64,000 bases of DNA from Bacteroidota bacterium (GCA_023399595.1 JAEWOR010000019.1:1-64000); one strand, 5' to 3'; shown: positions 8,895 to 18,447, counted from the first letter of the stretch. Numbers and translations are program-made. The notes: generated from the letters alone by a model not told the origin.

Positions 8895-9355
8895 TGAAAA
8901 AAATTATTGCATTAGCATTATTATTGAGCTTTTCAATAGCGTTTTCGCAGGAACTTTACACGGAGATTAAAGCCAAAGACATTAATCAGGAAAGACTAAA
9001 TACCGCGAAAAAATTTGCCGAAGCGTTTATAAAAAAATGCGAAAACAAAGATTCTTCAAAATTTGAAGGAATTAATATTGAGGAAAATGCGGAAGCAGGT
9101 TTTTATGATTTATTGAGTACTAAATGCCCAGAAATGTCAAGATTCTACGGAAATATTGAAATTATAAAACTTAATGCTGCATACTATTACAATAATACAA
9201 AGACAGTAAAACCTGCAGAAATGTATTCATTCGACATAAAAACCAGTGAACTTACGAATGCAAAATTCCTAAACATTCTTATTTATAAAGAAAAAAATAC
9301 AATTGGTGGAATGCTGTTTTCAGAAGAAAAACCTTTGGGAAAGGCCTTAAAATAA
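8894..9355 (+). CDS. Hypothetical secreted protein, translationally coupled to cutC
   Basis: Unrecognised 153-aa protein with a clear signal peptide (MKKIIALALLLSFSIAFSQ), so probably periplasmic or outer-membrane-associated. The mature part is mixed alpha/beta with two Cys (KKCENKD, TKCPEMS) and a Tyr-rich segment. It has no lipobox and no T9SS sorting tail. Its ATG overlaps the cutC stop codon, which suggests a linked function, but nothing in the sequence says which. Confidence 0.75.
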   Translation: MKKIIALALLLSFSIAFSQELYTEIKAKDINQERLNTAKKFAEAFIKKCENKDSSKFEGINIEENAEAGFYDLLSTKCPEMSRFYGNIEIIKLNAAYYYNNTKTVKPAEMYSFDIKTSELTNAKFLNILIYKEKNTIGGMLFSEEKPLGKALK

Positions 9356-9403
9356 CGACACTATCCCCTCAAGTGTGTTAGTTAAAAAGTTAGGGCTTGG
9401 ATT

Positions 9404-9726
9404 TTATAATCTGAGCCTTTTGTCAAAAATAAGCATAAATTGGTTCAAAAAAATTCCCCAATTTTGGATAGGCATCGTCCATTTTTTAGTGGATTCTTTG
9501 AGTGCTAGATAAACAGACTTTAATACGGCATCATCAGTAGGAAAAGACATTTTATTTTTGGTGTATTTTTATGCTTTTCATTGTCAAGATGGCTGTCCAA
9601 TTCAGCATCTAGCCTATGTTCAAGTGCTTTTTTGTGCAGCTCTTTGAAGAATGATGTTAAATCTTCTCCGTTCTTGAAGGTCTTACAAAAATCTTTGTTG
9701 TTTAATAATTCTTCTTTGTCGATCAT
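9404..9726 (-). pseudogene. IS256-family transposase, large internal deletion
   Basis: The N-terminal part (from 9726: MIDKEELLNNKDFCKTFKNG, then SFFKELHKKALEHRLDAELD) is the conserved opening of IS256/mutator transposases, up to [10 protein letters not shown]. After about residue 60 the reading changes frame. The sequence then resumes as the extreme C-terminus ([19 protein letters not shown], then [11 protein letters not shown]) and stops at 9404-9406. Roughly 300 residues including the DDE catalytic core are missing, so the product is inactive. Confidence 0.8.
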
Positions 9727-9750
9727 AACTAGGTAATGTTTAAAAATAAT

Positions 9751-9815
9751 AAAAAGTTATTTCCGAAAAATTATTTGAGCTTTGAGAGCTCATAATTTTT
9801 CAGAATAACTTTTCA
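9751..9815. repeat. Long imperfect hairpin inside the IS256 remnant
   Basis: The left arm from 9751 (aaaaagttatttccgaaaaa, then ttatttgagct) pairs with the right arm ending at 9815 (agctcataatttttcagaat, then aacttttc). The stem is about 28 bp with two small bulges and a short loop. It lies between the inverted end and the transposase start, where it could limit read-through transcription into the transposase gene. Confidence 0.6.
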
Positions 9816-9876
9816 ACTTACACAGTTAGTGGGACGCTACCGAAGTGAGTTTAGAGTATTTTTTAATTTTTATTCT

Positions 9877-10440
9877 CTAAGCTTGGTGGTCTGTAAGATG
9901 CCAATGAAATTTATTGTATTTGTAAATCGCTAAATAATCCAAATACTTTTTCAACTTATCCACCGTGAAAAAATGCTTACAAACATCCACATGCATTCCG
10001 CGATAAGCAAATTTAGGCGAATCAGAAATTTCTAAATATGGCAATTATAAATCTGATTGATGTTCCTCAACCAACTGTAAAAGTGTTTGAATTCCTCGAA
10101 ATATACCTTCTCTTGTTGTTGCGTTAATAATAATCCCAGATTGAGAAATGTCCAAATTATACTCCTCTTGAAAGCTAGGTAAAATCTGCTTGATTGGTTA
10201 AATTAAGACTTTAATTTTTCCTTTTTTCGAGAATTTAAAGTCTTTTTTGGTAATCTGTGTCAGTTGTGTAATCAAAAATTCTCCTTCTTCTTTGGCATTT
10301 CCAAAATTGATTCCCAAATCGGAAGTTAATTGCAATTCACCTTTATTGATGGCCATTTTGTGAGGTTTCGGCATAAGATTTTCTTGCGCAAAGCATAATG
10401 ATAAAGTTGATAAAAAAAGTATTGAAAAGAAGATTTTTAT
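9877..10440 (-). pseudogene. GH20 beta-N-acetylhexosaminidase, N-terminal remnant
   Basis: The minus strand reads, in one frame, a signal peptide (KIFFSILFLSTLSLCFAQ), the GH20 N-terminal domain (ENLMPKPHKMAINKGELQL; REGIFRGIQTLLQL) and the start of the catalytic barrel (FAYRGMHVDVCKHFF; YNKFHWHLTDHQ). Three lesions are seen: the expected start codon is ATA (10440-10438), and TAA stops interrupt the frame at 10198-10200 and 10045-10047. The gene is cut off after HWHLTDHQ, about 40 bases before the IS256 remnant, so the catalytic Asp-Glu pair is lost. The few in-frame lesions suggest fairly recent decay. Confidence 0.8.
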
Positions 10441-10452
10441 AAACCTTAAAAA

Positions 10453-10485
10453 AAACCTTGAAGGATTTAAAATCCTTCAAGGTTT
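10453..10485. terminator. Strong bidirectional terminator after aminopeptidase P
   Basis: Perfect 16-bp arms AAACCTTGAAGGATTT / AAATCCTTCAAGGTTT are flanked by an A-run on the left and a T-run on the right, so it can terminate in both directions. It lies 42 bases after the pepP stop on the minus strand. Confidence 0.85.
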
Positions 10486-10526
10486 AATTTTTTTATTCGA
10501 TTAGAGTTTTAAATATAATCCCAATC

Positions 10527-12296
10527 TTACAAAGGAGAAACTAAGTTTAAGAACCAAGTTTTAACATCCCCTTCCAAATGAGGTCCAATTTTAGCTTCAC
10601 ACTGTTTGTGATAATCGTTTAACCAATTAATTTCGTCTTCAGATAAGATATTTTTAACAATAGTATCTTTAAAGAATGGACAGAAAGTTAGGGTTTCAAA
10701 CTCATAGAAAGTTCCAGAATCTGTAGTTTTCCATTCTTTTACTGCAACTAAATTTTCGTGACGAATTCCGTATTTTCCTTCTACGTAATATCCTGGCTCA
10801 TTAGAACACACCATTCCCGGAAGAAGTTCTTGAGGATTCATATCTTTTCGGATGTTTTGTGGACCTTCGTGTACATTCATAAAACTTCCTACGCCGTGTC
10901 CTGTTCCGTGGTTGTAATCTTTACTATCCATCCAAAGAGGCATCCTTGCTGTAGCATCTAACTGAACGCCTTTTGTACCTTTTGGAAACTTCACCATAGA
11001 AAGACGAATCATACCTTGTAAAACCAATGTAGAATCTCTTTTGAATTCATCAGAAACCTCACCAATAGCTAAAGTTCTGGTAATATCCGTTGTTCCTTCT
11101 TTATATTGGCCTCCAGAATCTATCAAAATACTTCCGTCATTGGTAACTTCTTTACTTCCTTCACTTTTTGCGGAATAATGCACGATTGCTCCATTTTCTT
11201 TGTAACCAATAATGCTTCCGAAACTTTCGCTCACAAAATTTTCTCCTTCAGCACGGAAATCTCTCAGTTTTTCACCAATGAAATATTCATTCATAGATTC
11301 TTTTCCAACATTTTGAGTTAGCCAATAGAGGAATTTCACCATAGCAACTCCGTCTCTTTCCATAACTTTTCGGAAACCATTCAATTCAGCTTCATTTTTT
11401 GTTGCTTTCATCAAATTTCCTGGAACAGCACCTTTTATAAAAGTATTATCCGTTTTTAAAGCTTCAAATATAGATTGATTTGTATTTGGAGAAATTAATA
11501 CTTTTTGATTTTTAATTTTAGATAAGAAATCAAAAAAATCTTCATATGGAAGCATTTTCACCTCTGCTTCATCCATAGATTTTCTTGCATCTACATCCAA
11601 TTTGTCTAAATCTACAAAAAGATGTGCATCATTAATAGTCACAACAATATAGCTTAAGAAAACTGGATTATAATCTACATCACTTCCCCTTAAATTCAAT
11701 GTCCATGCAACATCATCCAAACTAGAAATAATATGAACCGTAGTTTCTTGTTTGTCCATACTTTCTCTAATTGCAGAAAGTTTTTCAACAACAGATTTCC
11801 CGGCGTTTTCAAAAGGGTGAACATAAATTTTATTTTTAGAGGGATTATCTCTTTCTGTCCAAATGTTCTTCAACAAAGGAGCATCCACCAACTGAATGTT
11901 TTTAGCTTGCAGTTTGTGTTGTAAAGCCTCCCAATTTGTATTGGAAGTAGCAATGGCATTAACACCTACTTTTCCACCGTTGGGAAGTTGAGAAATTATC
12001 CAATCGATATAATTGGGAGTTCCTTCTACTCCATCTTTAAATAAATCTATTCCAGAACCTTCTAATTCTTTTGGCGCTTGAACAAAATACCTACCATCCG
12101 TCCACAAACCAGCTTTATCCTGAGTAATCACCACAAATCCTGCTGAACCAGTAAAACCTGACAACCAAGCTCTTTCTTGCCATTCTTTAGGAAGATATTC
12201 GCTCATATGTGGATCTGCAGCATAAACGATAAATGCATTGATTTTTTCTTTTGCCATTTCGCTGCGGAGTGCAGTTATTTTATCTTTAGAAGTCAT
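10527..12296 (-). CDS. Xaa-Pro aminopeptidase (aminopeptidase P, M24B, long form)
   Basis: Dinuclear metallopeptidase releasing an N-terminal residue that precedes proline. The 589-aa chain has the eukaryote-like three-part form: two creatinase-type N-terminal domains (about 1-300), the pita-bread M24 domain and a short C-terminal M24_C extension. Metal-ligand segments are present in order: LIDSGGQYKEGTTDITRT, HGTGHGVG, SNEPGYYVEG and GIRHENL. It has no signal peptide and is therefore cytoplasmic. It probably finishes digestion of imported peptides, alongside the peptide transporters further on. It is flanked by terminators on both sides and so is monocistronic. Confidence 0.93.
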   Translation of the reverse strand: MTSKDKITALRSEMAKEKINAFIVYAADPHMSEYLPKEWQERAWLSGFTGSAGFVVITQDKAGLWTDGRYFVQAPKELEGSGIDLFKDGVEGTPNYIDWIISQLPNGGKVGVNAIATSNTNWEALQHKLQAKNIQLVDAPLLKNIWTERDNPSKNKIYVHPFENAGKSVVEKLSAIRESMDKQETTVHIISSLDDVAWTLNLRGSDVDYNPVFLSYIVVTINDAHLFVDLDKLDVDARKSMDEAEVKMLPYEDFFDFLSKIKNQKVLISPNTNQSIFEALKTDNTFIKGAVPGNLMKATKNEAELNGFRKVMERDGVAMVKFLYWLTQNVGKESMNEYFIGEKLRDFRAEGENFVSESFGSIIGYKENGAIVHYSAKSEGSKEVTNDGSILIDSGGQYKEGTTDITRTLAIGEVSDEFKRDSTLVLQGMIRLSMVKFPKGTKGVQLDATARMPLWMDSKDYNHGTGHGVGSFMNVHEGPQNIRKDMNPQELLPGMVCSNEPGYYVEGKYGIRHENLVAVKEWKTTDSGTFYEFETLTFCPFFKDTIVKNILSEDEINWLNDYHKQCEAKIGPHLEGDVKTWFLNLVSPL

Positions 12297-12350
12297 ATTA
12301 AAATTTTTAAAATGTGAAATTACGAAAATTAAGTCTTTTAATCATTGAAA

Positions 12351-12396
12351 AGCATAATAAAAAAACCATCTTTTCAGATGGTTTTTTTATTATGCT
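12351..12396. terminator. Terminator overlapping the end of the glutamate synthase-like gene
   Basis: Arms agcataataaaaaaaccatc (plus t) and agatggtttttttattatgc (plus t) pair perfectly around a 4-base loop. The right arm includes the stop codon (12390-12392) of the minus-strand gene, and the T-rich tract is built into the stem. Confidence 0.8.
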
Positions 12397-13901
12397 TTAT
12401 GTTTTACGTTATCTAAAATATCGGGGAAATACAAATCAGACAAGTGATCAAATTCGTCTCCTCTCATAAACATTGATGCGTCTACTTCATCGTAAGATGA
12501 TTTTCCTGCTGCACCAATCAATTCATTACAAGTATGCAATGTATTTTTATGGAAATGATAAACCCTTTCCGCTTTATCTGTAACATCAAGACCTTTAATC
12601 AACATTTTATCTTGCGTGGCTACTCCTGTTGGACAAGTGTTAGTATTACATTTTAAAGCTTGAATACAACCTAATGCAAACATGAATCCTCTAGCATTAT
12701 TACACATATCCGCTCCCATTGCAATAGCACGAAGAATATCTAAACTTGTTAAAACCTTACCACTTGCAATAACTTTAAGTTTGTCTCTTAATCCGTAATT
12801 ATTCAGTGTTCTGTTAACAAATATTAAAGCAGGTTCTAATGGCATACCTACACCGTCTGAAAATTCTGGTGGAGCAGCTCCAGTACCTCCTTCTGCACCA
12901 TCAATAGTAATAAAATCAGGATAAATTTTCAACGCATTCATCTGTTCACAAATATCTTCAAACTCTCTAGGCTCACCAATACAAAGTTTAAAACCAATTG
13001 GTTTCCCCCCTGACAAGTCTCTTAATAGTTGAACAAATTTCAGTAAACCTTCTGCATCAGAAAATGCGGAATGCGATGGTGGAGAAATAATAGTCATCCC
13101 TGGAGTGACGTGACGAATCTTTGCAACCTCTGGTGTGTTTTTACTTCCTGGAAGCACGCCTCCGTGACCTGGTTTTGCTCCTTGAGATAGTTTAATTTCA
13201 ACTAATTTCACATTTGGAATAGAAACATTTTTCTTAAATAACTCTGGGTTAAATTTACCTTCTTCATCTCTACAACCAAAATAACCCGTACCAATTTGCC
13301 AACATAAATCACCTCCTTCTAAATGATATGGGGAAATCCCACCTTCACCCGTATTATGAAAAAAACCTCCTTTTTTTGCACCTCTATTCAAAGACAATTG
13401 AGCTCGATAACTTAAAGATCCAAAACTCATTGCTGAAATATTAAACAAAGATGCACTATATGGCTGAGTACATTGTTCTCCACCAACAGTTACTCTTGGT
13501 AACTCTTCTTTTGGAGATTTTGCATAAATAGAATGCTTAATACCTTCGTATTTTCTATGATTCAGTTCCAATTGTGTTCCAAAGGCTACAGTATCACTTA
13601 CATTTTTTGCTCTCCTGTAGGCCGCGGATCTTTCATTTCTTGGGAAAGGTTTTCCATCACTTTCACGTTCAATAAAATATTGTTGAATTTCTGGTGATAT
13701 TTCTTCAAATAAATAACGGAAATTCCCTAAAATCGGAAAATTTCTTTTAATAGCATGTTTTGTCTGAAAGGCATCAAACAAACCTATGATATAAATACCT
13801 GTTATGATTGCGGGCAACCAAAACTGCGACTTAAATACAATCGCTAATACCCAAAAAACTATTACTATAACAGTTCCCCATGATAAAAACTTATCTCTCA
13901 T
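12390..13901 (-). CDS. FMN-binding glutamate synthase family protein (GltB-like, membrane-anchored)
   Basis: Homologue of the FMN/Fe-S synthase domain of glutamate synthase, without the glutamine amidotransferase domain (503 aa instead of about 1500). Two hydrophobic segments at about 10-45 should anchor it in the membrane. Visible signatures are the FMN-barrel segments MSFGSLSYRAQLSLNRGA, QGAKPGHGG and IDGAEGGTGAAP, and the cluster-binding cysteines in CIQALKCNTNTCPTGVATQ. Stand-alone proteins of this type are widespread, and their true substrate is unsettled. A terminator follows directly; about 250 bases upstream are gene-free. Confidence 0.88.
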   Translation of the reverse strand: MRDKFLSWGTVIVIVFWVLAIVFKSQFWLPAIITGIYIIGLFDAFQTKHAIKRNFPILGNFRYLFEEISPEIQQYFIERESDGKPFPRNERSAAYRRAKNVSDTVAFGTQLELNHRKYEGIKHSIYAKSPKEELPRVTVGGEQCTQPYSASLFNISAMSFGSLSYRAQLSLNRGAKKGGFFHNTGEGGISPYHLEGGDLCWQIGTGYFGCRDEEGKFNPELFKKNVSIPNVKLVEIKLSQGAKPGHGGVLPGSKNTPEVAKIRHVTPGMTIISPPSHSAFSDAEGLLKFVQLLRDLSGGKPIGFKLCIGEPREFEDICEQMNALKIYPDFITIDGAEGGTGAAPPEFSDGVGMPLEPALIFVNRTLNNYGLRDKLKVIASGKVLTSLDILRAIAMGADMCNNARGFMFALGCIQALKCNTNTCPTGVATQDKMLIKGLDVTDKAERVYHFHKNTLHTCNELIGAAGKSSYDEVDASMFMRGDEFDHLSDLYFPDILDNVKHKA

Positions 13902-14151
13902 AAAAAGTGAAATTTAATTTTATTTGCATTTTAATTTAATTCAAAATTCTATACTAAAAATTGCGATTTATTATTCAGTGCCTAAAATTAGGAAAACAAA
14001 ACCTATTAACGCAAATTTATCCTCGTTTTAGTCTTAAAAAATTACACTTTTAAAATTTATTATAAGTAACATCGAAAAAAATAAGATTAATAGTCAAAAT
14101 TCCTTACTGAATTTCGCACAAGATAAGGTATACTCGGCGAGATGAAAAAAA

Positions 14152-15498
14152 TTACACCTTCGCCAAAAAATCCTCGAAGACTGGTACTACAGAAACGTTT
14201 CCGTCTGCTTCAATTTTGTTGAGTTTCAAAAATTCTATCTGATTTACAGAATTCAAATCAAAAGGTTTTTGAACTCTCACATAATTTTCTGTAAAACCAA
14301 ACATATTACCACCTTTGTTTTCGTGTTCCCACAAAACAGGTAAGACTTTCCCTAATTGAGATTCATAAAATGCCATTTTCTTCTTTTCAGAAAGAATTCT
14401 TAACATTTTATTTCTTTTTTTACGTTCAGCAACAGGAATTACACAATCCATTTCTACGGCTTCAGTATTTTCTCTTTCAGAATAAGTGAAAACATGAAGA
14501 TAAGAAATCGGTAAACTGTTTAAATAATTATACGTTTCCAAGAATTTCTCTTCTGTTTCTCCTGGAAAACCTACAATAACATCTACACCAATGGCAGCAT
14601 CAGGCATTACTTCACGAATTTTTGCAATTCTTTCAGAATACAATTTCGTTAAGTAACGGCGTTTCATTTTTTTTAATAAATCATCGCTTCCCGACTGTAA
14701 TGGAATATGGAAATGCGGAACAAAACTTTCGCTTTGCGCCACTAGTTCTATACTTTCGTCTTTTAAAAGATTAGGTTCTATAGAAGAAATACGAATTCTT
14801 TCAATACCATTCACTTTATTAAGTTCAGTAATTAAATCTAAAAAAGTATGCTCGTGCTTTTTGTTTCCGAACTCACCTTTTCCGTAATCACCAATATTTA
14901 CGCCTGTTAAAACAATTTCTTTGATGTCTTTAGAAGCAATTTCTGCAGCATTTTTCACCACATTTTCTATGGTATCGGAACGAGAAATCCCTCTCGCTAA
15001 AGGAATTGTACAATAAGTGCATTTATAATCGCAACCGTCTTGAACTTTCAAGAAAGCTCGCGTTCTATCTCCAATGGAATAACTTCCGATGAAAAAATCA
15101 GTTTCTTCAATTTCACAAGAATGCACAATACCTTCTGTATTGGACTTCTGCAAATCGTTTAAATAGCTGTGAATATTGAATTTTTCTTTGGCTCCTAAAA
15201 CCAAATCTACCCCTTCAATTTGAGAAATTTCTTCAGGTTTTAGCTGTGCGTAACATCCTACAACCACCACCAAACCTTCTGGATTGGCTTTCATGGCTCT
15301 TTTAACGTGAATTTTGCACTCTTTATCAGCGTTTTCTGTTACCGAACACGTGTTGATAACGTAAACGTCAGCTTTTTCATCAAAGTTCACCTTTGCATAA
15401 CCCTTTTCTGTTAACTGACGGGCAATAGTAGAAGTTTCTGCAAAATTGAGTTTGCAGCCTAAAGTATGGTATGCGGCGTTTTTTTGATGACTTAACAT
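14152..15498 (-). CDS. mtaB: tRNA t6A37 methylthiotransferase MtaB
   Basis: Radical-SAM enzyme that adds a methylthio group to C2 of t6A at tRNA position 37. Order of parts: the UPF0004 domain with three cluster-binding cysteines (LGCKLNFAET, NTCSVTENAD, VVGCYAQ), the radical-SAM CxxxCxxC (GCDYKCTYCTIP), and the C-terminal TRAM-like region. The 448 aa length is normal. The short LGCKLN opening separates it from MiaB and RimO. A minus-strand TAnnTTTG box (15518-15525) lies 19 bases upstream of the ATG, so it has its own promoter. Confidence 0.95.
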   Translation of the reverse strand: MLSHQKNAAYHTLGCKLNFAETSTIARQLTEKGYAKVNFDEKADVYVINTCSVTENADKECKIHVKRAMKANPEGLVVVVGCYAQLKPEEISQIEGVDLVLGAKEKFNIHSYLNDLQKSNTEGIVHSCEIEETDFFIGSYSIGDRTRAFLKVQDGCDYKCTYCTIPLARGISRSDTIENVVKNAAEIASKDIKEIVLTGVNIGDYGKGEFGNKKHEHTFLDLITELNKVNGIERIRISSIEPNLLKDESIELVAQSESFVPHFHIPLQSGSDDLLKKMKRRYLTKLYSERIAKIREVMPDAAIGVDVIVGFPGETEEKFLETYNYLNSLPISYLHVFTYSERENTEAVEMDCVIPVAERKKRNKMLRILSEKKKMAFYESQLGKVLPVLWEHENKGGNMFGFTENYVRVQKPFDLNSVNQIEFLKLNKIEADGNVSVVPVFEDFLAKV

Positions 15499-15542
15499 TT
15501 TTCAAAATTTGAAAGTGCAAAGATAAGCATTTTTAAATATTT

Positions 15543-16130
15543 TTAAAGTTTAAATTCATCTCTCACTTCTTTATCATTTTGGAAACAAACGGGAGACGAG
15601 TTTTGAGGGAGACTTTCCTGAAACTTCTGATTCATTTCTGCATTAAAATCAGCAGATTTGTTTTTTGGAAGAGATAAAGATTTCCAATTTTCATTCTTTA
15701 GCATTTTTGCAATATAAATAATTTGACCTAGGTGATATGGATAATGCGAGAGCTGTCTGAAAACCCCATCTATCACCGAATGTGGCTCTTTTCTAATATA
15801 AATAGTTGCATATAAATTAGAATCATCAATCTGATGGAGAGCTTCGAAAAGACAAGTCCAACCTCTTTCCCAAAAATCAATTACCTCCTGTTTTGTTGAA
15901 AATGAATTCACAAATTCAGAATCTCTATTTCGCCAATCTTTTTCTCCATCTTCTGTAAGAAAATTCGTCCATCTCGAAAGCATATTTCCAGCAATATGTT
16001 TCACAATAATTGCTATTGAATTACTTTCCGAATTGTACTGCCAAAACATCTGCTCATCATTCAACTGTGAAAATGTTTTATCCCCCAAATCTTTATAATA
16101 TTGGAAACGTTTGATAAATAAATCTTTCAT
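15543..16130 (-). CDS. DinB-like protein (DUF1572 family)
   Basis: Four-helix-bundle protein of the DinB/YfiT-like superfamily, 195 aa. The segments SIAIIVKHIAGNMLSRWTNF and YHLGQIIYIAKML contain the spaced His residues that bind a metal in this fold. Functions range from thiol transferases to unknown roles; DUF1572 members have no established activity. No signal peptide is present. A terminator-like hairpin at 16159-16185 separates it from the upstream type IX cargo gene. Confidence 0.85.
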   Translation of the reverse strand: MKDLFIKRFQYYKDLGDKTFSQLNDEQMFWQYNSESNSIAIIVKHIAGNMLSRWTNFLTEDGEKDWRNRDSEFVNSFSTKQEVIDFWERGWTCLFEALHQIDDSNLYATIYIRKEPHSVIDGVFRQLSHYPYHLGQIIYIAKMLKNENWKSLSLPKNKSADFNAEMNQKFQESLPQNSSPVCFQNDKEVRDEFKL

Positions 16131-16158
16131 GGTTACTTATTTTATATAAAGCTAAAAA

Positions 16159-16185
16159 AAACTGCCTTCAAAATGAAAGCAGTTT
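16159..16185 (-). terminator. Terminator of the T9SS type B protein gene
   Basis: Hairpin AAACTGCCTTC/GAAAGCAGTTT (one G-U pair) with a minus-strand T-run lies just after the minus-strand gene that ends at 16209. Confidence 0.7.
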
Positions 16186-16208
16186 AATAGATTTTAATAA
16201 TTGCATTA

Positions 16209-18308
16209 TTATTTATTCTTCACCATAATCCAACTATTATAGATAAACTGTGTATGATTGGAGTCGTTTTCATTCCAGCTTAAGGAGAACCAATAAGTGT
16301 CTGTAGGAATTTTTCTTCCATATATTGTTCCATCCCATTTATAATTATTGTTTTTTTCAGCTTTATAAACCTGACTTCCATATCTATCATAAATACTGAA
16401 AACCAAATTTTTCTTGTTAGCCAATGCTGAAAAATCAACCACATCATTTACACCATCACCATTTGCTGTTAATACATTAATAATATTAGGAACCGTAACA
16501 CTTACAGTTATAGGATTACAATCTCGAGTATCTTTAACAAAGATTTTTATTTCACCTCTTGGAAGATTAGTAAATTCATTAGAATCTTGCCAATTTATAT
16601 TATCCAAAGAGTATTTATAAGGAGGGTTTCCACCAATAACACTTACTTTAATTGTTTTAAAACTAACCTCGACACCAGAAATAACAGGCGATTCAACAGG
16701 ATAAACCTTTACATCTTGTTTAACTACACATTCACCTGTTTTTAATTTCACCCAATATGTTCCAACCGTAGCACCTGAAATAGATTGAGTTGTCTCCCCC
16801 GTACTCCACTCATAACTATCGAAACCTGGACCAGCATCTAAGGTTGTTCTTGCATCAATACAAATACTTTGATCTTTAAGAACTGAAGAAAATTTTTGAG
16901 GACTTACCGTTAAAGTTATTTTAGCAATAACATAACAACCTTGGGCATTTTCAACTTTTACATAAACAACTCCACTTGGAGAAACATAATTGGTAAAATT
17001 AGAAATTTCGTTGGTTCCATTTATGACATCCTGCATAGATGGATAGTATTTTTTAGTAGTTCCTGAAACAGTGGCTACTATACCAGAATTACTCAAGTTG
17101 AAAGTTCCAATTGTTGGATTAGATTCTAATGCACAAACCGTTAAACTACCATCCGTAGCTGTAAAAGAAGCTTTAAATGCTAAAGTTATTTTTGCAACAC
17201 CATAACAACCCGTCCCAGCTGTAACTTTCACAAAAACATCTCCTGTTGAAGATTGATAAGCTGATGGATTTGAAATTTCTGGCGTACCAGCATTAAGATG
17301 AGCCATGGTAGCATAATATTTTTTTGTAACCTGAGCTGTTCCTGTATAAACATTAGCAGAGGTGAGATCAAATATCGCTGTTCCTTCATTGTTATTATTA
17401 CACTCAGAAAGAGTAACGTTAGTAGGATGAATAGTTCCATCTTTAAATTTAAACTCACCAATCTGTCTACAACTGTTTAAATTATTATTAGGGTTTGCAA
17501 CATCATTATATCTAATTGTATAAAAATAGACAGCCGCAAAATTCACTGGTTCTGGTGCTATTATGGGATTACTACTCGTTAAAGCATCATTAGAGTTTCT
17601 ATGATAAGTAACCACATAAGAAGAATTACCATTTAATATCCCAGGAGTTAGAGTACTCATATTAAAAACAGCGGGATTCTCGCAAACAGTAACAAGTCTT
17701 GGATCATTAGGATTTACCCCTGCCTCTCCAGGAGGCATAAAAGGATTAGGCGTTAATGCAGGATCAGCAAAAGGAGAAGCAATTGTAGCAGTTCCTCCCC
17801 ATGTAAGTGAAAATGGAGCCATTGTAGTACTAGTTGCACTTACCCAATTATCTAAATACAAATAATAAATTTCACCTGGTAACACATCCAAATACCTACA
17901 ATAAGGAGTTTGAGAACCTCCAGGTCCAGATATAATAGTACTGGTCATATTCAAACCAGTGTTAGGACCAGGACCAATAACAGTTGCTGCATTACAACGG
18001 ATTGGCAAACCTAAATTCCCACATGTTTTATTGGGACCATAAATCGCCCAATCATAATCTGCATCTGGATCGGTAGGAACCAAATCGAAAGTTAAAGTTC
18101 CGCCAGTCGCAATAGTAATTTTATACCATACCGAATTATGCTCCCCTTCGGTCAAACAACCACCTAAACTCTCGTTTACGTTTCCTATTCCTACGGGAGA
18201 ATAATTAATATTACTATTTCCGCAAACACTAATTGCCGTTGAACAATCCATTTGTCCATAAAAATTTGCAATTATAAGTGAAAAGATAAAAAATAAATAT
18301 TTTCTCAT
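16209..18308 (-). CDS. T9SS type B sorted secreted protein (CHU_C C-terminal domain)
   Basis: Large extracellular protein of 699 aa. An N-terminal signal peptide (ending IIANFYGQ) is followed by a beta-sandwich region of the kind found in gliding/adhesion-associated proteins (VWYKITIATGGTLTFDL). Repeated Ig/PKD-like modules come next (TKKYYATMAHLNAGTPEISN and TKKYYPSMQDVINGTNEISN are clear internal repeats), then the CHU_C type B sorting domain (NVLTANGDGVNDVVDF, then FSIYDRYGSQVYKAEK). Type B domains direct passage through the type IX secretion system to the surface. The cargo function is probably adhesion or matrix, but no catalytic domain is seen. The two internal repeats are about 100 aa apart. 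Confidence 0.9.
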   Translation of the reverse strand: MRKYLFFIFSLIIANFYGQMDCSTAISVCGNSNINYSPVGIGNVNESLGGCLTEGEHNSVWYKITIATGGTLTFDLVPTDPDADYDWAIYGPNKTCGNLGLPIRCNAATVIGPGPNTGLNMTSTIISGPGGSQTPYCRYLDVLPGEIYYLYLDNWVSATSTTMAPFSLTWGGTATIASPFADPALTPNPFMPPGEAGVNPNDPRLVTVCENPAVFNMSTLTPGILNGNSSYVVTYHRNSNDALTSSNPIIAPEPVNFAAVYFYTIRYNDVANPNNNLNSCRQIGEFKFKDGTIHPTNVTLSECNNNNEGTAIFDLTSANVYTGTAQVTKKYYATMAHLNAGTPEISNPSAYQSSTGDVFVKVTAGTGCYGVAKITLAFKASFTATDGSLTVCALESNPTIGTFNLSNSGIVATVSGTTKKYYPSMQDVINGTNEISNFTNYVSPSGVVYVKVENAQGCYVIAKITLTVSPQKFSSVLKDQSICIDARTTLDAGPGFDSYEWSTGETTQSISGATVGTYWVKLKTGECVVKQDVKVYPVESPVISGVEVSFKTIKVSVIGGNPPYKYSLDNINWQDSNEFTNLPRGEIKIFVKDTRDCNPITVSVTVPNIINVLTANGDGVNDVVDFSALANKKNLVFSIYDRYGSQVYKAEKNNNYKWDGTIYGRKIPTDTYWFSLSWNENDSNHTQFIYNSWIMVKNK

Positions 18309-18447
18309 ATAACATCTTTTTACGATTAATTAACGCAATTTAATAAAAGATTAACAAACAACAATACAATAAAGTATATTTTTTATTAAAAATTTGACAA
18401 TAGCAAATTATTGTAAAAGAATCTTAAAATAACAAAAAACAATGCAT

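Larger units (their letters stand above)
9361..9836 (-). mobile_element. IS256-family element, internally deleted
   Basis: Imperfect inverted ends are visible: plus strand from 9364 (TCCCCTCAAGTGTGTTAG) and minus strand from about 9834 (TCCCACTAACTGTGTAAG), both followed by GTT(A/G)AAAAGTT. They enclose fragments of the two ends of an IS256-type transposase, but the middle is gone, leaving under 0.5 kb of an element normally about 1.3 kb. It cannot move by itself, but with both ends present it could be mobilised in trans. No convincing target-site duplication is seen. Confidence 0.7.

Noticed and set aside
12390..13901. Full glutamate synthase large subunit (gltB)
   Set aside because: The amidotransferase and other domains are absent; at 503 aa with membrane helices it is the stand-alone FMN-binding family, whose activity is not established.
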